From NCBI GenBank assembly GCA_965203755.1, contig OZ241910.1, forward strand, positions 2,976,001-3,040,000: a DNA stretch of 64,000 nt, written 5' to 3'. The translations under genes and the position numbers were made by a program. Shown piece after piece: positions 7,700 to 15,922 of this stretch (its first letter is position 1; each line of letters starts with the position of its first letter). The notes beneath the pieces were generated by a model that saw only the letters and a list, made by a program, of their open reading frames with translations, did not search any database and was not told the origin of the DNA. This DNA is from UBA6055 sp965203755. Lineage in GTDB: Bacteria > Chloroflexota > Anaerolineae > Aggregatilineales > Phototrophicaceae.

Positions 7700-9367
7700 C
7701 TACCCGCCGTAGCCGATTGCCTGCTGATAAATCTCCAACTGGCTGTCGGCATCAAGATCGTCGGTCACCTCAAGCCAGTCTTCGGCTGTGGCGTCCAGCG
7801 CCTCTTGCGCCGTCGATTGGCCGGTCATGGCTTCTGACAGGCGGATGTCGAGCGTTTCCTGAATGTATTCCAGTGTGCCGGGAATACGCAGATAGGTCAC
7901 TGATGTCGGCTTGTCGTAGACGTTGGCCCCGTAAGCGTTAATGTAACGTTCCATATCATCGGCGTTAAAGCCAACCGCCGTGTAATCCTCGGCGGTCGCC
8001 GAGCCGCGCGGCTGATACAGCTGGTAAGTGCAGCAAGGGTCAATGCCCTGCCAGCCGGTGGTGGCGTTGTAGAAATTGATCGCCGGATTGGCGATCATCG
8101 ACATGAAGAAGTAGGTCAGTTCCGGGATTTCGGTGAAGGCTGACATGGTGGGGTGCCAGGAACCGCCGGTGGTGTTGCCGACGCAGTTGGGATTTTCGGT
8201 ATCGGTAACCAATTCACCGATTTCGCGGTCATACCATTCCGAAGAGCAGAGAATCGCCGAAGCCCCCAAATTGCCCTTGATGGTCGAGCGCTCTTCGTCC
8301 TGCGAAAGCGAACCCACATCACCCCAGGAGAAAGTGGCGATGGCATTGCCGCCGAGGAAGTTGTCCCAAGCCTCGCCCAGCTGCCAGCCAGCCTGCGCCT
8401 CGGACCCGGTAGCAGCCAGCGCTTGCAGGAATTCCAAAGCCAGGACATGTCCCGGTTCGTTGATTAGCGGTGTCATATCATCGGGGTCAAACCAGAACAC
8501 ATTGTCATACTTCGTCACAGCCCGTGGATCATCGCCGTCGGCCGGCGTTACCGCGAAGGATGCCGCCAAAGTGGCATAGTGGAAGTGGCCTTGGCCGCCC
8601 GGCGCCAGATGCAAGCTGATGCCATCGTCAGGGTCGCCGTCGCCGTTCCAGTCCTTGCCATTGAAGAAGGATGTAATCGCCAGCAGGTCTTGCCAGGTTT
8701 CCATGGGGTAGGGCATTGGCTCGCCCACTTCGGCTTCATAAGCCGCCTGCCATTCGGGATCGTTGAGGACGTCGTGACGATAGTAGAAAAGCTGTGCATC
8801 GCCATCCATCTGCGTGCCGTAAGTTTGCCCGCCCCATTGCAGGAGCGCGCGGAATGCCGGCGCTGTATCTTCCGGCGTCCAGTGAGTAAAACGTTCATCG
8901 CCGATCCATTGGTCAACTGGTTGAATCCAGCCATTGCTTATCCAATCGCCATATTGCCAGGCGGCGCCGACAAAAGCGTCGTAGGTATATTGTTCGGTCA
9001 GGAAATCCGCCGGAATCGTAGTGCCCAGTTGGTTGTAGGGGATCTCGACGATTTCCAGCGAAGCGCCGGTCGCTGCTTCAAAGGCGTTGCGCCAGAAATA
9101 GATCGTCCCCGAAATGCCACCGCGCGAGCCTTGACCCAGCACACCAAAAGTCATCGTCTTGCCTTCGCCCAATTCATGCCCGTCCGGGACGTCCGCCGCC
9201 AGCAAAGCCTCAAAGGCGAGGGTCTGCTCTAACTCATTGGCGGCAACGCCTGGAATCGGGAACAACTCCGCTGCCGTCTTGCCGAAGAATGTATCCTGCG
9301 CCGAAGCGCCAAAAACACCGGTCAAAAGGACAGCCAGACAAATGAGAATCGATACTTTCACTTTCAT
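7700..9367 (-). CDS. Carbohydrate ABC transporter substrate-binding protein
   Basis: The 555-residue exported protein has a classical signal peptide (residues 1-23, KVKVSILICLAVLLTGVFGA then SAQ), without a lipobox cysteine. The mature part shows extracellular solute-binding features of the CUT1 class: MTFGVLGQGSRGGISGTIYF, YTYDAFVGAAWQYGDW, MDGDAQLFYYRHDVLNDPEW and an aromatic-rich C-terminal lobe. It is longer than MalE-type proteins (about 400-430), similar to large CUT1 binding proteins. It is the first gene of the importer, with a promoter at 9445-9473 and AGGAG before the ATG. The ligand is unknown; nagA and Gfo/Idh/MocA genes upstream, and an isomerase downstream, suggest an amino sugar or related sugar. 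Confidence 0.9.
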   Translation of the reverse strand: MKVKVSILICLAVLLTGVFGASAQDTFFGKTAAELFPIPGVAANELEQTLAFEALLAADVPDGHELGEGKTMTFGVLGQGSRGGISGTIYFWRNAFEAATGASLEIVEIPYNQLGTTIPADFLTEQYTYDAFVGAAWQYGDWISNGWIQPVDQWIGDERFTHWTPEDTAPAFRALLQWGGQTYGTQMDGDAQLFYYRHDVLNDPEWQAAYEAEVGEPMPYPMETWQDLLAITSFFNGKDWNGDGDPDDGISLHLAPGGQGHFHYATLAASFAVTPADGDDPRAVTKYDNVFWFDPDDMTPLINEPGHVLALEFLQALAATGSEAQAGWQLGEAWDNFLGGNAIATFSWGDVGSLSQDEERSTIKGNLGASAILCSSEWYDREIGELVTDTENPNCVGNTTGGSWHPTMSAFTEIPELTYFFMSMIANPAINFYNATTGWQGIDPCCTYQLYQPRGSATAEDYTAVGFNADDMERYINAYGANVYDKPTSVTYLRIPGTLEYIQETLDIRLSEAMTGQSTAQEALDATAEDWLEVTDDLDADSQLEIYQQAIGYGG

Positions 9368-9707
9368 GGAATACTCCTAATAGCAAATAAATCCAACGTA
9401 TATGCTGTGACTCGTCGGCGCCGGCCGCCGCGTCCAGCCTCTCCAGTGTATATCAAAAATTATAGAATGGCAAATCATGGAACTGCGCGACCCAGGTCAA
9501 TCGCATCAAGTTCGGTTTCGGCAGCTTGGAGTTTCCGCTCAACCGCTCAAACTGTGCAATGCGATTCGGCGGCTGTGCGAAAGCTGAATCCCACAGCCTG
9601 ACTGGCCTTGAAGCGACTTGAAGGCGCCTTCCGCATTCGCGCAGGCTTATGTTTTTCGCGTATTATTCATAGACCAAGCCCGGCACATAAGATGCCTCAA
9701 AGGGCGA
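9368..9707. other. 340-base gap holding the importer promoter
   Basis: Between the HNH gene stop (9708) and the binding-protein start (9367) no coding signal was found. The half next to the binding protein carries the promoter at 9445-9473. The rest shows no recognised feature. Confidence 0.5.
9445..9473 (-). promoter_or_regulatory. Sigma70-type promoter of the CUT1 importer operon
   Basis: On the minus strand TTGCCA (9473-9468) and TACACT (9450-9445) are spaced by 17 bases, about 78 bases before the binding-protein ATG. This gives the importer its own promoter, so it need not depend on read-through from nagA. Confidence 0.5.
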
Positions 9708-10121
9708 CTAAAAGGTCTCGGTTTTGCCGGCCGAGCGACAGTCAATCGCCAGCTTGCCCTTGATGCCATTGCAGCTGGAGCAAAGCAGCTGCAAGTTGCC
9801 GCGCTCTGACAGCCCGCCTTTGGCAATCGGCATAATATGGTCAATGACCAGCTTGTCACGCTCGCCGCAGTTGGCGCAGCGCTCTCCATATACGGCGGCC
9901 AACTGTCCATACCACAGCCGGTAATGCTGGCGCAGGGTTTGACGTTCACGCTGTTTGACCTGCGGCGGAACAGCCGGCTTGTAACGCCGGCGCCGCGGCA
10001 ATGGTGCACAGGCTCTTCCCCCGCGTGCCATAAAACGCGCCAGTTTGCTGTCCGGCTGATGGCAGCCACAGCGCCAAGCCACCCGACCACAGTAGCCGCA
10101 GTATGTTTTTCGGTTTGCCAT
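9708..10121 (-). CDS. HNH endonuclease
   Basis: The 137-residue protein has a C-terminal HNH fold: CANCGERDKLVIDHIMPIAK (about residues 81-100) with a zinc CxxC and the DH pair, then GGLSERGNLQLLCSSCNGIK with the Asn and the second CxxC. An N-terminal Cys-rich stretch (YCGYCGRVAWRCGCH) may bind another zinc. Between them is a very basic segment. This is the nicking/cleaving domain found in free-standing homing-type, phage and restriction nucleases. It begins 23 bases after the stop of the Gfo/Idh/MocA gene, at the tail of a sugar operon, which is an odd setting. No intron, phage gene or methylase is adjacent. Domain call is strong; biological role is unknown. Confidence 0.85.
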   Translation of the reverse strand: MANRKTYCGYCGRVAWRCGCHQPDSKLARFMARGGRACAPLPRRRRYKPAVPPQVKQRERQTLRQHYRLWYGQLAAVYGERCANCGERDKLVIDHIMPIAKGGLSERGNLQLLCSSCNGIKGKLAIDCRSAGKTETF

Positions 10122-10144
10122 AACAGACCAGTCCCGGCCTTGAT

Positions 10145-11194
10145 CTACAATGGAAATTGAACTCGCCGGCCTTCGCGGGCTGACTGATAAGCGCCCAGTA
10201 TCATCTCGATGCCAACCCGACCGTCTTCGGCGGTGGCGAGCGGCGTCCCTTCGCCTTTCAGATAATTGATGAGCGGGCGCGGCACCGCCTGAATGCGAGT
10301 CCGGTGCGGTACAAAAGGAAAGTCGAATTTCTCCCAGTCCTCGGCGCCGGCGCGATACATTTTGAGCGCGGTGCCTTCTGCGGGCGGGATGGTTGACGGG
10401 AGGTCGCCATAATTCTGCACAATCGCGCCAGCATCGCCGTAGATTTCGGTAGTCGCTTCAGCGGCGAGTTGAGTCGAGCTATTGAATAAAATGCCCATCA
10501 CGCCTTGGTCAAAGCGATAGATGGCGACCCCGTTGTCATCTGGGGCAATGCCGGTGACCACATTGTCAATTTCAGCCATCACGCTCACCGGACGTCCCAA
10601 GAGCCAGTAAAACCAGTCGGCGGCATGGGAGGCATCGTCCATAAACATACCCATATTTTGAATCGGGTCGATATGCCAGTTCCCCGCTACAGCCCACTGG
10701 GGATCGAGCAGGGCGTCGATGGCATGGCGCCGGCGCACCGCCGCGAGATTGCCAACCGCCTGTTCCGCGACAAGCTGCTTGATTTTCTGATTGATGGGGT
10801 CGGCGCGCATCTGATAGCACATGCTGAACTTTATGCCGGCTTGCTTGACCGCCTGAATGATGGCATCGCAATCCGCGAGGGTAAGCGCCATCGGTTTTTG
10901 CAGCAGGATGTGTTTGCCAGCGCGGGCAGCGGCAGCCACATGAGCGGCGTGCCGGTTGGTCGGGCTGGTAATAAAAACGGCGTCGATATCATCGCGCGAA
11001 AGGAACTGATCGAGTTGGGGAATGAAATCTATTCCATAGCAGGCGGCATAATGTGCGCCGCGCTCGCGGTCATCGTCCCAGCAGGCAGCCACCGCCGCAT
11101 CGGTAAAACCGGCAATAGCTTGGATATAGGCATGGATATGTCCATGCGCGAAGCTCATCACACCCAGTCGAACAGGTTCTTGCAGATGGTTCAT
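10145..11194 (-). CDS. Gfo/Idh/MocA family oxidoreductase
   Basis: The start was placed at ATG 11194, where AAAGGAG lies 12 bases upstream, rather than at longer in-frame options running into nagA. The 349-residue product begins MNHLQEPVRLGVMSFAHGHI. The nucleotide-binding region is less canonical (GVMSFAHGHIHAYIQ) but the HILLQKPMALTLADCDAII segment contains the family's conserved Lys. Further on are MFMDDASHAADWFYWLLG, the usual His/Asp active-site segment, and a C-terminal beta-sheet domain. It is co-directional with nagA (23-base gap) and with the HNH gene. A role in redox conversion of an amino-sugar-derived compound is inferred from position only. Confidence 0.88.
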   Translation of the reverse strand: MNHLQEPVRLGVMSFAHGHIHAYIQAIAGFTDAAVAACWDDDRERGAHYAACYGIDFIPQLDQFLSRDDIDAVFITSPTNRHAAHVAAAARAGKHILLQKPMALTLADCDAIIQAVKQAGIKFSMCYQMRADPINQKIKQLVAEQAVGNLAAVRRRHAIDALLDPQWAVAGNWHIDPIQNMGMFMDDASHAADWFYWLLGRPVSVMAEIDNVVTGIAPDDNGVAIYRFDQGVMGILFNSSTQLAAEATTEIYGDAGAIVQNYGDLPSTIPPAEGTALKMYRAGAEDWEKFDFPFVPHRTRIQAVPRPLINYLKGEGTPLATAEDGRVGIEMILGAYQSAREGRRVQFPL

Positions 11195-11216
11195 GCTGGC
11201 TGTTTCTCCTTTAGTC

Positions 11217-12422
11217 TTAGCGGCGCAGTGGACTGGATTTCTTTTTGGATTCACTTGGCAGGCTTGTTCGGGCGGCCTGATACACCGGCTTGCCTCCAAT
11301 GAGCGTCGCCTGCACGCCCAGCGCCTCATCCCAAATTATGATGTCCGCGTCCGAGCCAATCTCCAGCGAGCCTTTCTGCGGATACATGCCAATCGACCGC
11401 GCTGGAACGCGTGTCAGCATGGGAACAGTTTCCGCCAACGTCAAATCACAAAATCGCATCATATTCCTAACCGCCGCCGGCATCCGCAACGTACTGCCCG
11501 CCAGCCCGCCTTGGCTGGTTCGCGCCTCCCCGTCTTTGACTATGACGGCGACTTCCCCCATCGAATAATGTCCGTCTGGCAGACCCGCCGCTCGCATCGC
11601 ATCCGTAATCACCAGCGCCCGCTCTCGGCCCACCAGCCGAACTATCATCTTCACAATCGCCGGATGGAGATGCACTCCGTCGGGAATGACTTGCAATGTG
11701 ACTTGCGGGTTTTCGATTGCCGCCACAAAGATGCCTGGCTGGCGGTGATGTATCCCAGCCATGCCGTTAAAGGTATGGGTAATCTGACGCAGACCGATGG
11801 CAAAAGCATCCCGCGCCTGTTCATAGCTGGCGCCGCTATGCCCCAGCGATACCGTCACCCGGTGGGCATTGGCGTCGCGTATCAACTGATCGCCGCCCTC
11901 AAGTTCGGCTGCCATCGTAATCAGCCTGACCTGGCCGGTCTCAAACCAAGGCAGGTACTCGTCCGGCCGCGGCGCCCGCAGATGTCTGTCCGGCTGCGCC
12001 CCGCGATAATCGCGGTTAAGATAGGGACCTTCAAGATGCACTCCCAAATAGGGCGTATGAGGTCGGGCGGCAAATGCTTCCATCGCCGACAGCGCGGCGG
12101 TGATCTGCGCGGCGCTGGCGGCCATGGTGGTCGGCAAAAAACCGGTGACTCCCTGCCGTATCAGAAAATCACAAATGCCCTGCAAGGCATCTTCCGTGGC
12201 ATTCATCACATCAAAGCCATTGCCGCCGTGGATGTGCAGGTCAATAAATCCCGGCAGCGCATAATAACCCTTGCCATCCATGCGCCAGTCCCCGGGTAGT
12301 TCCTGTACTTCGGCCGCGGGGCGGATGCCGCTAATGATGCCGTCCGCAATCACCAGGGTATGGTCGCTGATAAAGCCCTCATTATGCCAGATGCGACTGT
12401 TTTCAATCAGGGTACGGCTCAT
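11217..12422 (-). CDS. nagA: N-acetylglucosamine-6-phosphate deacetylase
   Basis: The 401-residue amidohydrolase shows the full NagA signature set: PGFIDLHIHGGNGFDVMNAT with the metal HxH (residues 63-65), YLGVHLEGPYLN with the metal Glu, VSLGHSGASYEQA, THTFNGMAG, IPDGVHLHPAIV and LVITDAMRAAGL with the catalytic Asp. It removes acetate from GlcNAc-6-phosphate to give glucosamine-6-phosphate, in the cytoplasm. A deaminase is needed next; the two SIS-domain proteins at 18.3-22 kb are candidates. The gene is divergent from the TerB-domain gene, sharing a 137-base AT-rich intergenic stretch. Very secure call. Confidence 0.96.
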   Translation of the reverse strand: MSRTLIENSRIWHNEGFISDHTLVIADGIISGIRPAAEVQELPGDWRMDGKGYYALPGFIDLHIHGGNGFDVMNATEDALQGICDFLIRQGVTGFLPTTMAASAAQITAALSAMEAFAARPHTPYLGVHLEGPYLNRDYRGAQPDRHLRAPRPDEYLPWFETGQVRLITMAAELEGGDQLIRDANAHRVTVSLGHSGASYEQARDAFAIGLRQITHTFNGMAGIHHRQPGIFVAAIENPQVTLQVIPDGVHLHPAIVKMIVRLVGRERALVITDAMRAAGLPDGHYSMGEVAVIVKDGEARTSQGGLAGSTLRMPAAVRNMMRFCDLTLAETVPMLTRVPARSIGMYPQKGSLEIGSDADIIIWDEALGVQATLIGGKPVYQAARTSLPSESKKKSSPLRR

Positions 12423-12559
12423 GTTCGGCTGCTCTCGATATGAAACAATATATTATAATCGCCAGGAAACTGATCATCTGCTTTGGCTCACATACACAAC
12501 CGAATGTATCATAACAAATTTGATGGCTGGTTGGAACAAAGACAAGTTTGGAGAGCAGT
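12423..12559. promoter_or_regulatory. Divergent promoter region between nagA and the TerB-domain gene
   Basis: The stretch is markedly AT-rich against its surroundings. On the plus strand TTGGCT (12483-12488) and TATCAT (12507-12512) with 18-base spacing could drive the TerB block. A TATAAT lies at 12454-12459, and the same AT-rich motif reads as TATAAT on the minus strand about 31 bases before the nagA ATG. GGAGAG at 12550-12555 is the ribosome site for the GTG at 12560. Confidence 0.5.
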
Positions 12560-14566
12560 GTGGCTATCCTGATTACGCGCATTATTGCTAAGCGAACCCA
12601 ATTTTCCAAACCGCACAAGCGTTACTGGGAACTCTGGTCCGAGGCGCACGCAAGTCCCTTTCCTGTGTTTGAAGACGATTTGGAGGAGGCACACTGGCTG
12701 GAAGGGGAGGCGAAAAAGCTGCGGGATTTCATGCGCCAGATGTCTGAAGGGCAGGAAAAAACTCTTGATGTCCCAGCTGTGATTGAGGCCGTGCCGGATG
12801 GTAAATACTATCAGGTTGCCCGCGTTGTCAAAGGGCCGCCTGTTATCCTTGAAGAGCAGGACTGGATTGATGAGTTGTCCTCCCGGATTCGGCAGCAGGT
12901 TGTCGAGATTCAAAGCGTCCAGCAAGCTCGAATCGATGCGCTGGAAAGCGAACTTGCTGACAAACAGCGTAGCATTGACGAACTTGCCGCGACGGTTCAG
13001 ACCCAGCAGGCGCGAATCACGGCGCTGGAAAACGAAGCAGACCGAGCCACAGCGAAAAATCTGCCGTCAGAGTCGCCAGTCGAATCTGTGGCCGAGGATG
13101 AGGAAGACGGCGCTTGGAGTGCGGCGAAGCTGTTTCATTCGGTCGATCCTGCGCTTGTCGACGAGGATGTCGATGATTTGCCTGTTCCGCCGCGCCGCTC
13201 TGAAATCGAAGTTTCATCCACGGATGTTTTCCTTGAGCAGGCGCGGGAATATGTCAATCGAACTGAAACAGCGGCCGTCCCAGTTTCTTATCAAGAGTAT
13301 CAGCCCACCTATGCCTTGATGAACGCCAGGCAAAAGCAATGGTATTTTTATTGGCGAACGCAGCTGCGGCAAGGCAATCGGACTACTATCGACCTAAGCT
13401 ATCTGGATGTGCATATTTACGAAGTCATCAACCTGGTTGGTTTCCAGTCGCCGCAAAAAGCCTTTGAATATCTGGAAGGTCTCTGGAGATACTATCGCCA
13501 GCTGCATCCTGAACTGGACAATTATCTGCCGGACTGGCTGGCGGATTTTCTTGTTGTGCGTGAACTTCCGCTTAGGCCGTTGCAATGGTATCACGAGGTC
13601 GCCAAACTTGGGGTGGCTGTGGATCAAAACCTGCTGATTGAAGCCTGGCTGGCATCAGGTGGCGACTTTGAGTCTTTGCCCAATGATATTCTCTTTGGCC
13701 TGGCAAATTACAATCCAACCGAAAGCAGGTTTTACCAACGCTATGCCAAAAGCCTTCGTTTGGATGAGGCTTATAAAAAGGGAGTGACTGCGGTTGATGA
13801 AGCCATGCGAAGCGAAACTGGAAAATCGCTGTTTCAAACCTGCCAATCTCAACGCAGCCGAGTCATAAAAAGGCCGCCCTTCAAGAACGCAATCCATACC
13901 TATTCGCAAACTGAGATTAAAATTGCCACGGTGCATTTTTGGTCTGGCAGAAGGCAGCTTGCCGAGAGACTAAGCGGCATCATTAAATGCACTGAAAGCA
14001 TCATGCGGGAAGGAGTTGGCTATCGCTATAAATCATATCGCATTGAACCAAGATGGAAGCAGGCTATCGAATTTGCGCTTGCTGGCAAAACCGCCAAACA
14101 AGAATCTGTCATTGAGCCGCCCCAAGCCGCGCCGCCGCGTGAACCAGTGTCGCTTCGTTCGCTGCTGGTGGGAGCCGCTGAAAGCGCCGCCGATGTCGAC
14201 AGCTGGCCAGATGAACAGGCGACGCCGCAAGAGGATGAAGATGCCCAAAGGCGCGCCGATGACTCCGACGATTTACTTGATTTGTCGATAATCGCTAATA
14301 TAATAGGCGCAGTCGAGAGTGATATAAAGTTAATGGAAGCGATGATGAAAAATGGCTGGGAATGCACGGTTGATGATCTTAAAGACGTCTTTGAGGATGA
14401 CAAGAACATCTTTGTGGATGTGATCATAGATGACATCAATGACCGCGCCCAAGACGAAATAGATGATAACCTGCTGGAGCTTGAGGACGGCCGCTGGGAA
14501 ATTCACGAGGATTATCGCGATGCGATTGAAACCGTCCTCGCCCATCCTGATCAATATCGCCAGTAA
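12560..14566 (+). CDS. TerB-N/TerB-C domain protein of a defence-like DNA-processing module
   Basis: Start GTG 12560 is preferred because GGAGAG sits six bases upstream; an in-frame TTG at 12548 would overlap that site. The 668-residue protein has an N-terminal region (1-105), a coiled coil (about 110-160, with repeated Gln/Glu/Leu heptads such as ARIDALESELADKQRSIDEL), an acidic linker, and a TerB-N domain. The latter is recognised by MNARQKQWYFYWRTQLRQGN (from residue 254) and LSYLDVHIYEVINLVG. A TerB-C-like domain (about 560-660) holds DLLDLSIIANIIGAVESDIK and NLLELEDGRWEIHEDYRDAI. I see no classical metal-binding TerB core between them. TerB-N/TerB-C proteins are known from gene sets with ATPases and SF2 helicases and are thought to scaffold DNA-processing complexes. 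It is first of three tightly linked genes. Confidence 0.8.
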   Translation: MAILITRIIAKRTQFSKPHKRYWELWSEAHASPFPVFEDDLEEAHWLEGEAKKLRDFMRQMSEGQEKTLDVPAVIEAVPDGKYYQVARVVKGPPVILEEQDWIDELSSRIRQQVVEIQSVQQARIDALESELADKQRSIDELAATVQTQQARITALENEADRATAKNLPSESPVESVAEDEEDGAWSAAKLFHSVDPALVDEDVDDLPVPPRRSEIEVSSTDVFLEQAREYVNRTETAAVPVSYQEYQPTYALMNARQKQWYFYWRTQLRQGNRTTIDLSYLDVHIYEVINLVGFQSPQKAFEYLEGLWRYYRQLHPELDNYLPDWLADFLVVRELPLRPLQWYHEVAKLGVAVDQNLLIEAWLASGGDFESLPNDILFGLANYNPTESRFYQRYAKSLRLDEAYKKGVTAVDEAMRSETGKSLFQTCQSQRSRVIKRPPFKNAIHTYSQTEIKIATVHFWSGRRQLAERLSGIIKCTESIMREGVGYRYKSYRIEPRWKQAIEFALAGKTAKQESVIEPPQAAPPREPVSLRSLLVGAAESAADVDSWPDEQATPQEDEDAQRRADDSDDLLDLSIIANIIGAVESDIKLMEAMMKNGWECTVDDLKDVFEDDKNIFVDVIIDDINDRAQDEIDDNLLELEDGRWEIHEDYRDAIETVLAHPDQYRQ

Positions 14567-14590
14567 ATCGGCTAAACACAGCGAGGTCGT

Positions 14591-15922
14591 ATGGCAAAAA
14601 AATTAACCAGAAGGAAAACGTCGCGGGCTATTTTGCAGTCTTTGGCGGGCGGAGTTGTGCCGCGGGCTGGCGCTGAACATATTGTTGTTGGGCGCGAAGC
14701 TGAACTGGCGGCGATTAAAAGCGACTTTGATGACATTGGCAGCGACGGCGGCGCCAGCTTCCGATTGATTGTCGGGCGTTATGGCGCCGGCAAGAGCTTC
14801 CTGCTGCAATTGCTTCGCAATGAGGCCATGAGAAGCAAATTCGTCGTCGCCGACGCCGACCTTAGCCCGCAGAGACGTCTGACCGGCTCCAAAGGCGAGG
14901 GCCTGGCTCTCTACCGCGAGTTGATGTCCAATATGGCTACCCGCACCCGTCCTCAAGGCGATGCCTTTGCCGCGCTGCTGGAAAAGTGGATCAGCGATAT
15001 CCAGCGGCAAATCACCAAAGCTGGCATTGAATCGTCCTCGTCTATATTTGATGGCATGGTGGCAGGCAGAATTGAGGATACTGTACATGAAATGGAGGGC
15101 ATGGTGCACGGCCCCGATTTCAGCACAGTTATTAAGACTTATCTGCGCGGGCATCAAAGCGGAGATGACGAGCTTCAGCGGGCGGCGCTGCGCTGGCTGC
15201 GCGGCGAATTCAATACCAAAACCGAAGCCCAGCAGGCCTTGGGTGTTCGCGTGATTATTGAAGATAAAACCTGGTACGATTACATCAAGCTGATGGCTTA
15301 CTTTGTGCGCCAAATCGGTTACCGCGGGCTGGCGCTGTTTATTGATGAGGCGGTCAGTCTGTATCAAATATCCAACCGCGTTTCCCGCAATAACAACTAC
15401 GAACAGCTGCTGGCCATCATCAACGATACCTCGCAGGGCGGCGCTGATTATTTGGGGGCGCTGCTTGGGGCGACGCCAACGATGATCGAGGATTCGCGCA
15501 AGGGCCTGTTCAGCCATGAGGCATTGCGGACGCGGCTGGAAGAAAGCCGTTTTTCACGGCAAGGTCTGCGCGATATGTCAAGCCCGCTCATTCGTCTTGA
15601 TCCCCTTAACAAGGACGAGATTCATCGGCTGCTGCAAACTATCCGCGATATTCACGGCTGGCACCATAAATATGAACCCCGTCTGGATGAGGAGCAGTTA
15701 AGGGTCTTTATGTCTGAAGTTTCGAGTCGTGTCGGCGCTGATACACTGCTTACACCCCGCGAGTCCCTGCGCGAGTTCATTTCTGTATTGAACCTCCTGC
15801 ATCAAAACCCTGACGAGACATTTGAATCTATCTTGGGCAAGGTCGATTTCGTCACTGGCGGAACCGAGAATCATCCTGACGGTGATGATGATGCGTCGCC
15901 TTTTGCCAGCTTCCAAATCTGA
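14591..15922 (+). CDS. BrxD-like P-loop ATPase (DUF2791)
   Basis: The 443-residue AAA-type ATPase has Walker A GRYGAGKS (residues 62-69) and Walker B LALFIDEA with Asp252-Glu253. The pattern GREAELAAIKSDFDDI, then RLIVGRYGAGKSFLLQLLRN and FVVADADLSPQRRL is that of DUF2791 proteins, the group containing BrxD of BREX phage-exclusion systems. The C-terminal part (TPRESLREFISVLNLLHQNP) resembles the lid region of Orc/Cdc6-like ATPases. It follows the TerB-N/C gene by 24 bases with a GAGG site, and its TGA overlaps the helicase ATG by one base. This makes a translationally coupled pair with the helicase. It probably loads or regulates the helicase on DNA. Family call secure; name brxD withheld because no other BREX core gene is present. 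Confidence 0.85.
   Translation: MAKKLTRRKTSRAILQSLAGGVVPRAGAEHIVVGREAELAAIKSDFDDIGSDGGASFRLIVGRYGAGKSFLLQLLRNEAMRSKFVVADADLSPQRRLTGSKGEGLALYRELMSNMATRTRPQGDAFAALLEKWISDIQRQITKAGIESSSSIFDGMVAGRIEDTVHEMEGMVHGPDFSTVIKTYLRGHQSGDDELQRAALRWLRGEFNTKTEAQQALGVRVIIEDKTWYDYIKLMAYFVRQIGYRGLALFIDEAVSLYQISNRVSRNNNYEQLLAIINDTSQGGADYLGALLGATPTMIEDSRKGLFSHEALRTRLEESRFSRQGLRDMSSPLIRLDPLNKDEIHRLLQTIRDIHGWHHKYEPRLDEEQLRVFMSEVSSRVGADTLLTPRESLREFISVLNLLHQNPDETFESILGKVDFVTGGTENHPDGDDDASPFASFQI

Noticed and set aside
14603..15517. 304-codon minus-strand frame opposite the BrxD-like gene
   Set aside because: No ribosome site or family features; the plus-strand ATPase has intact Walker motifs.
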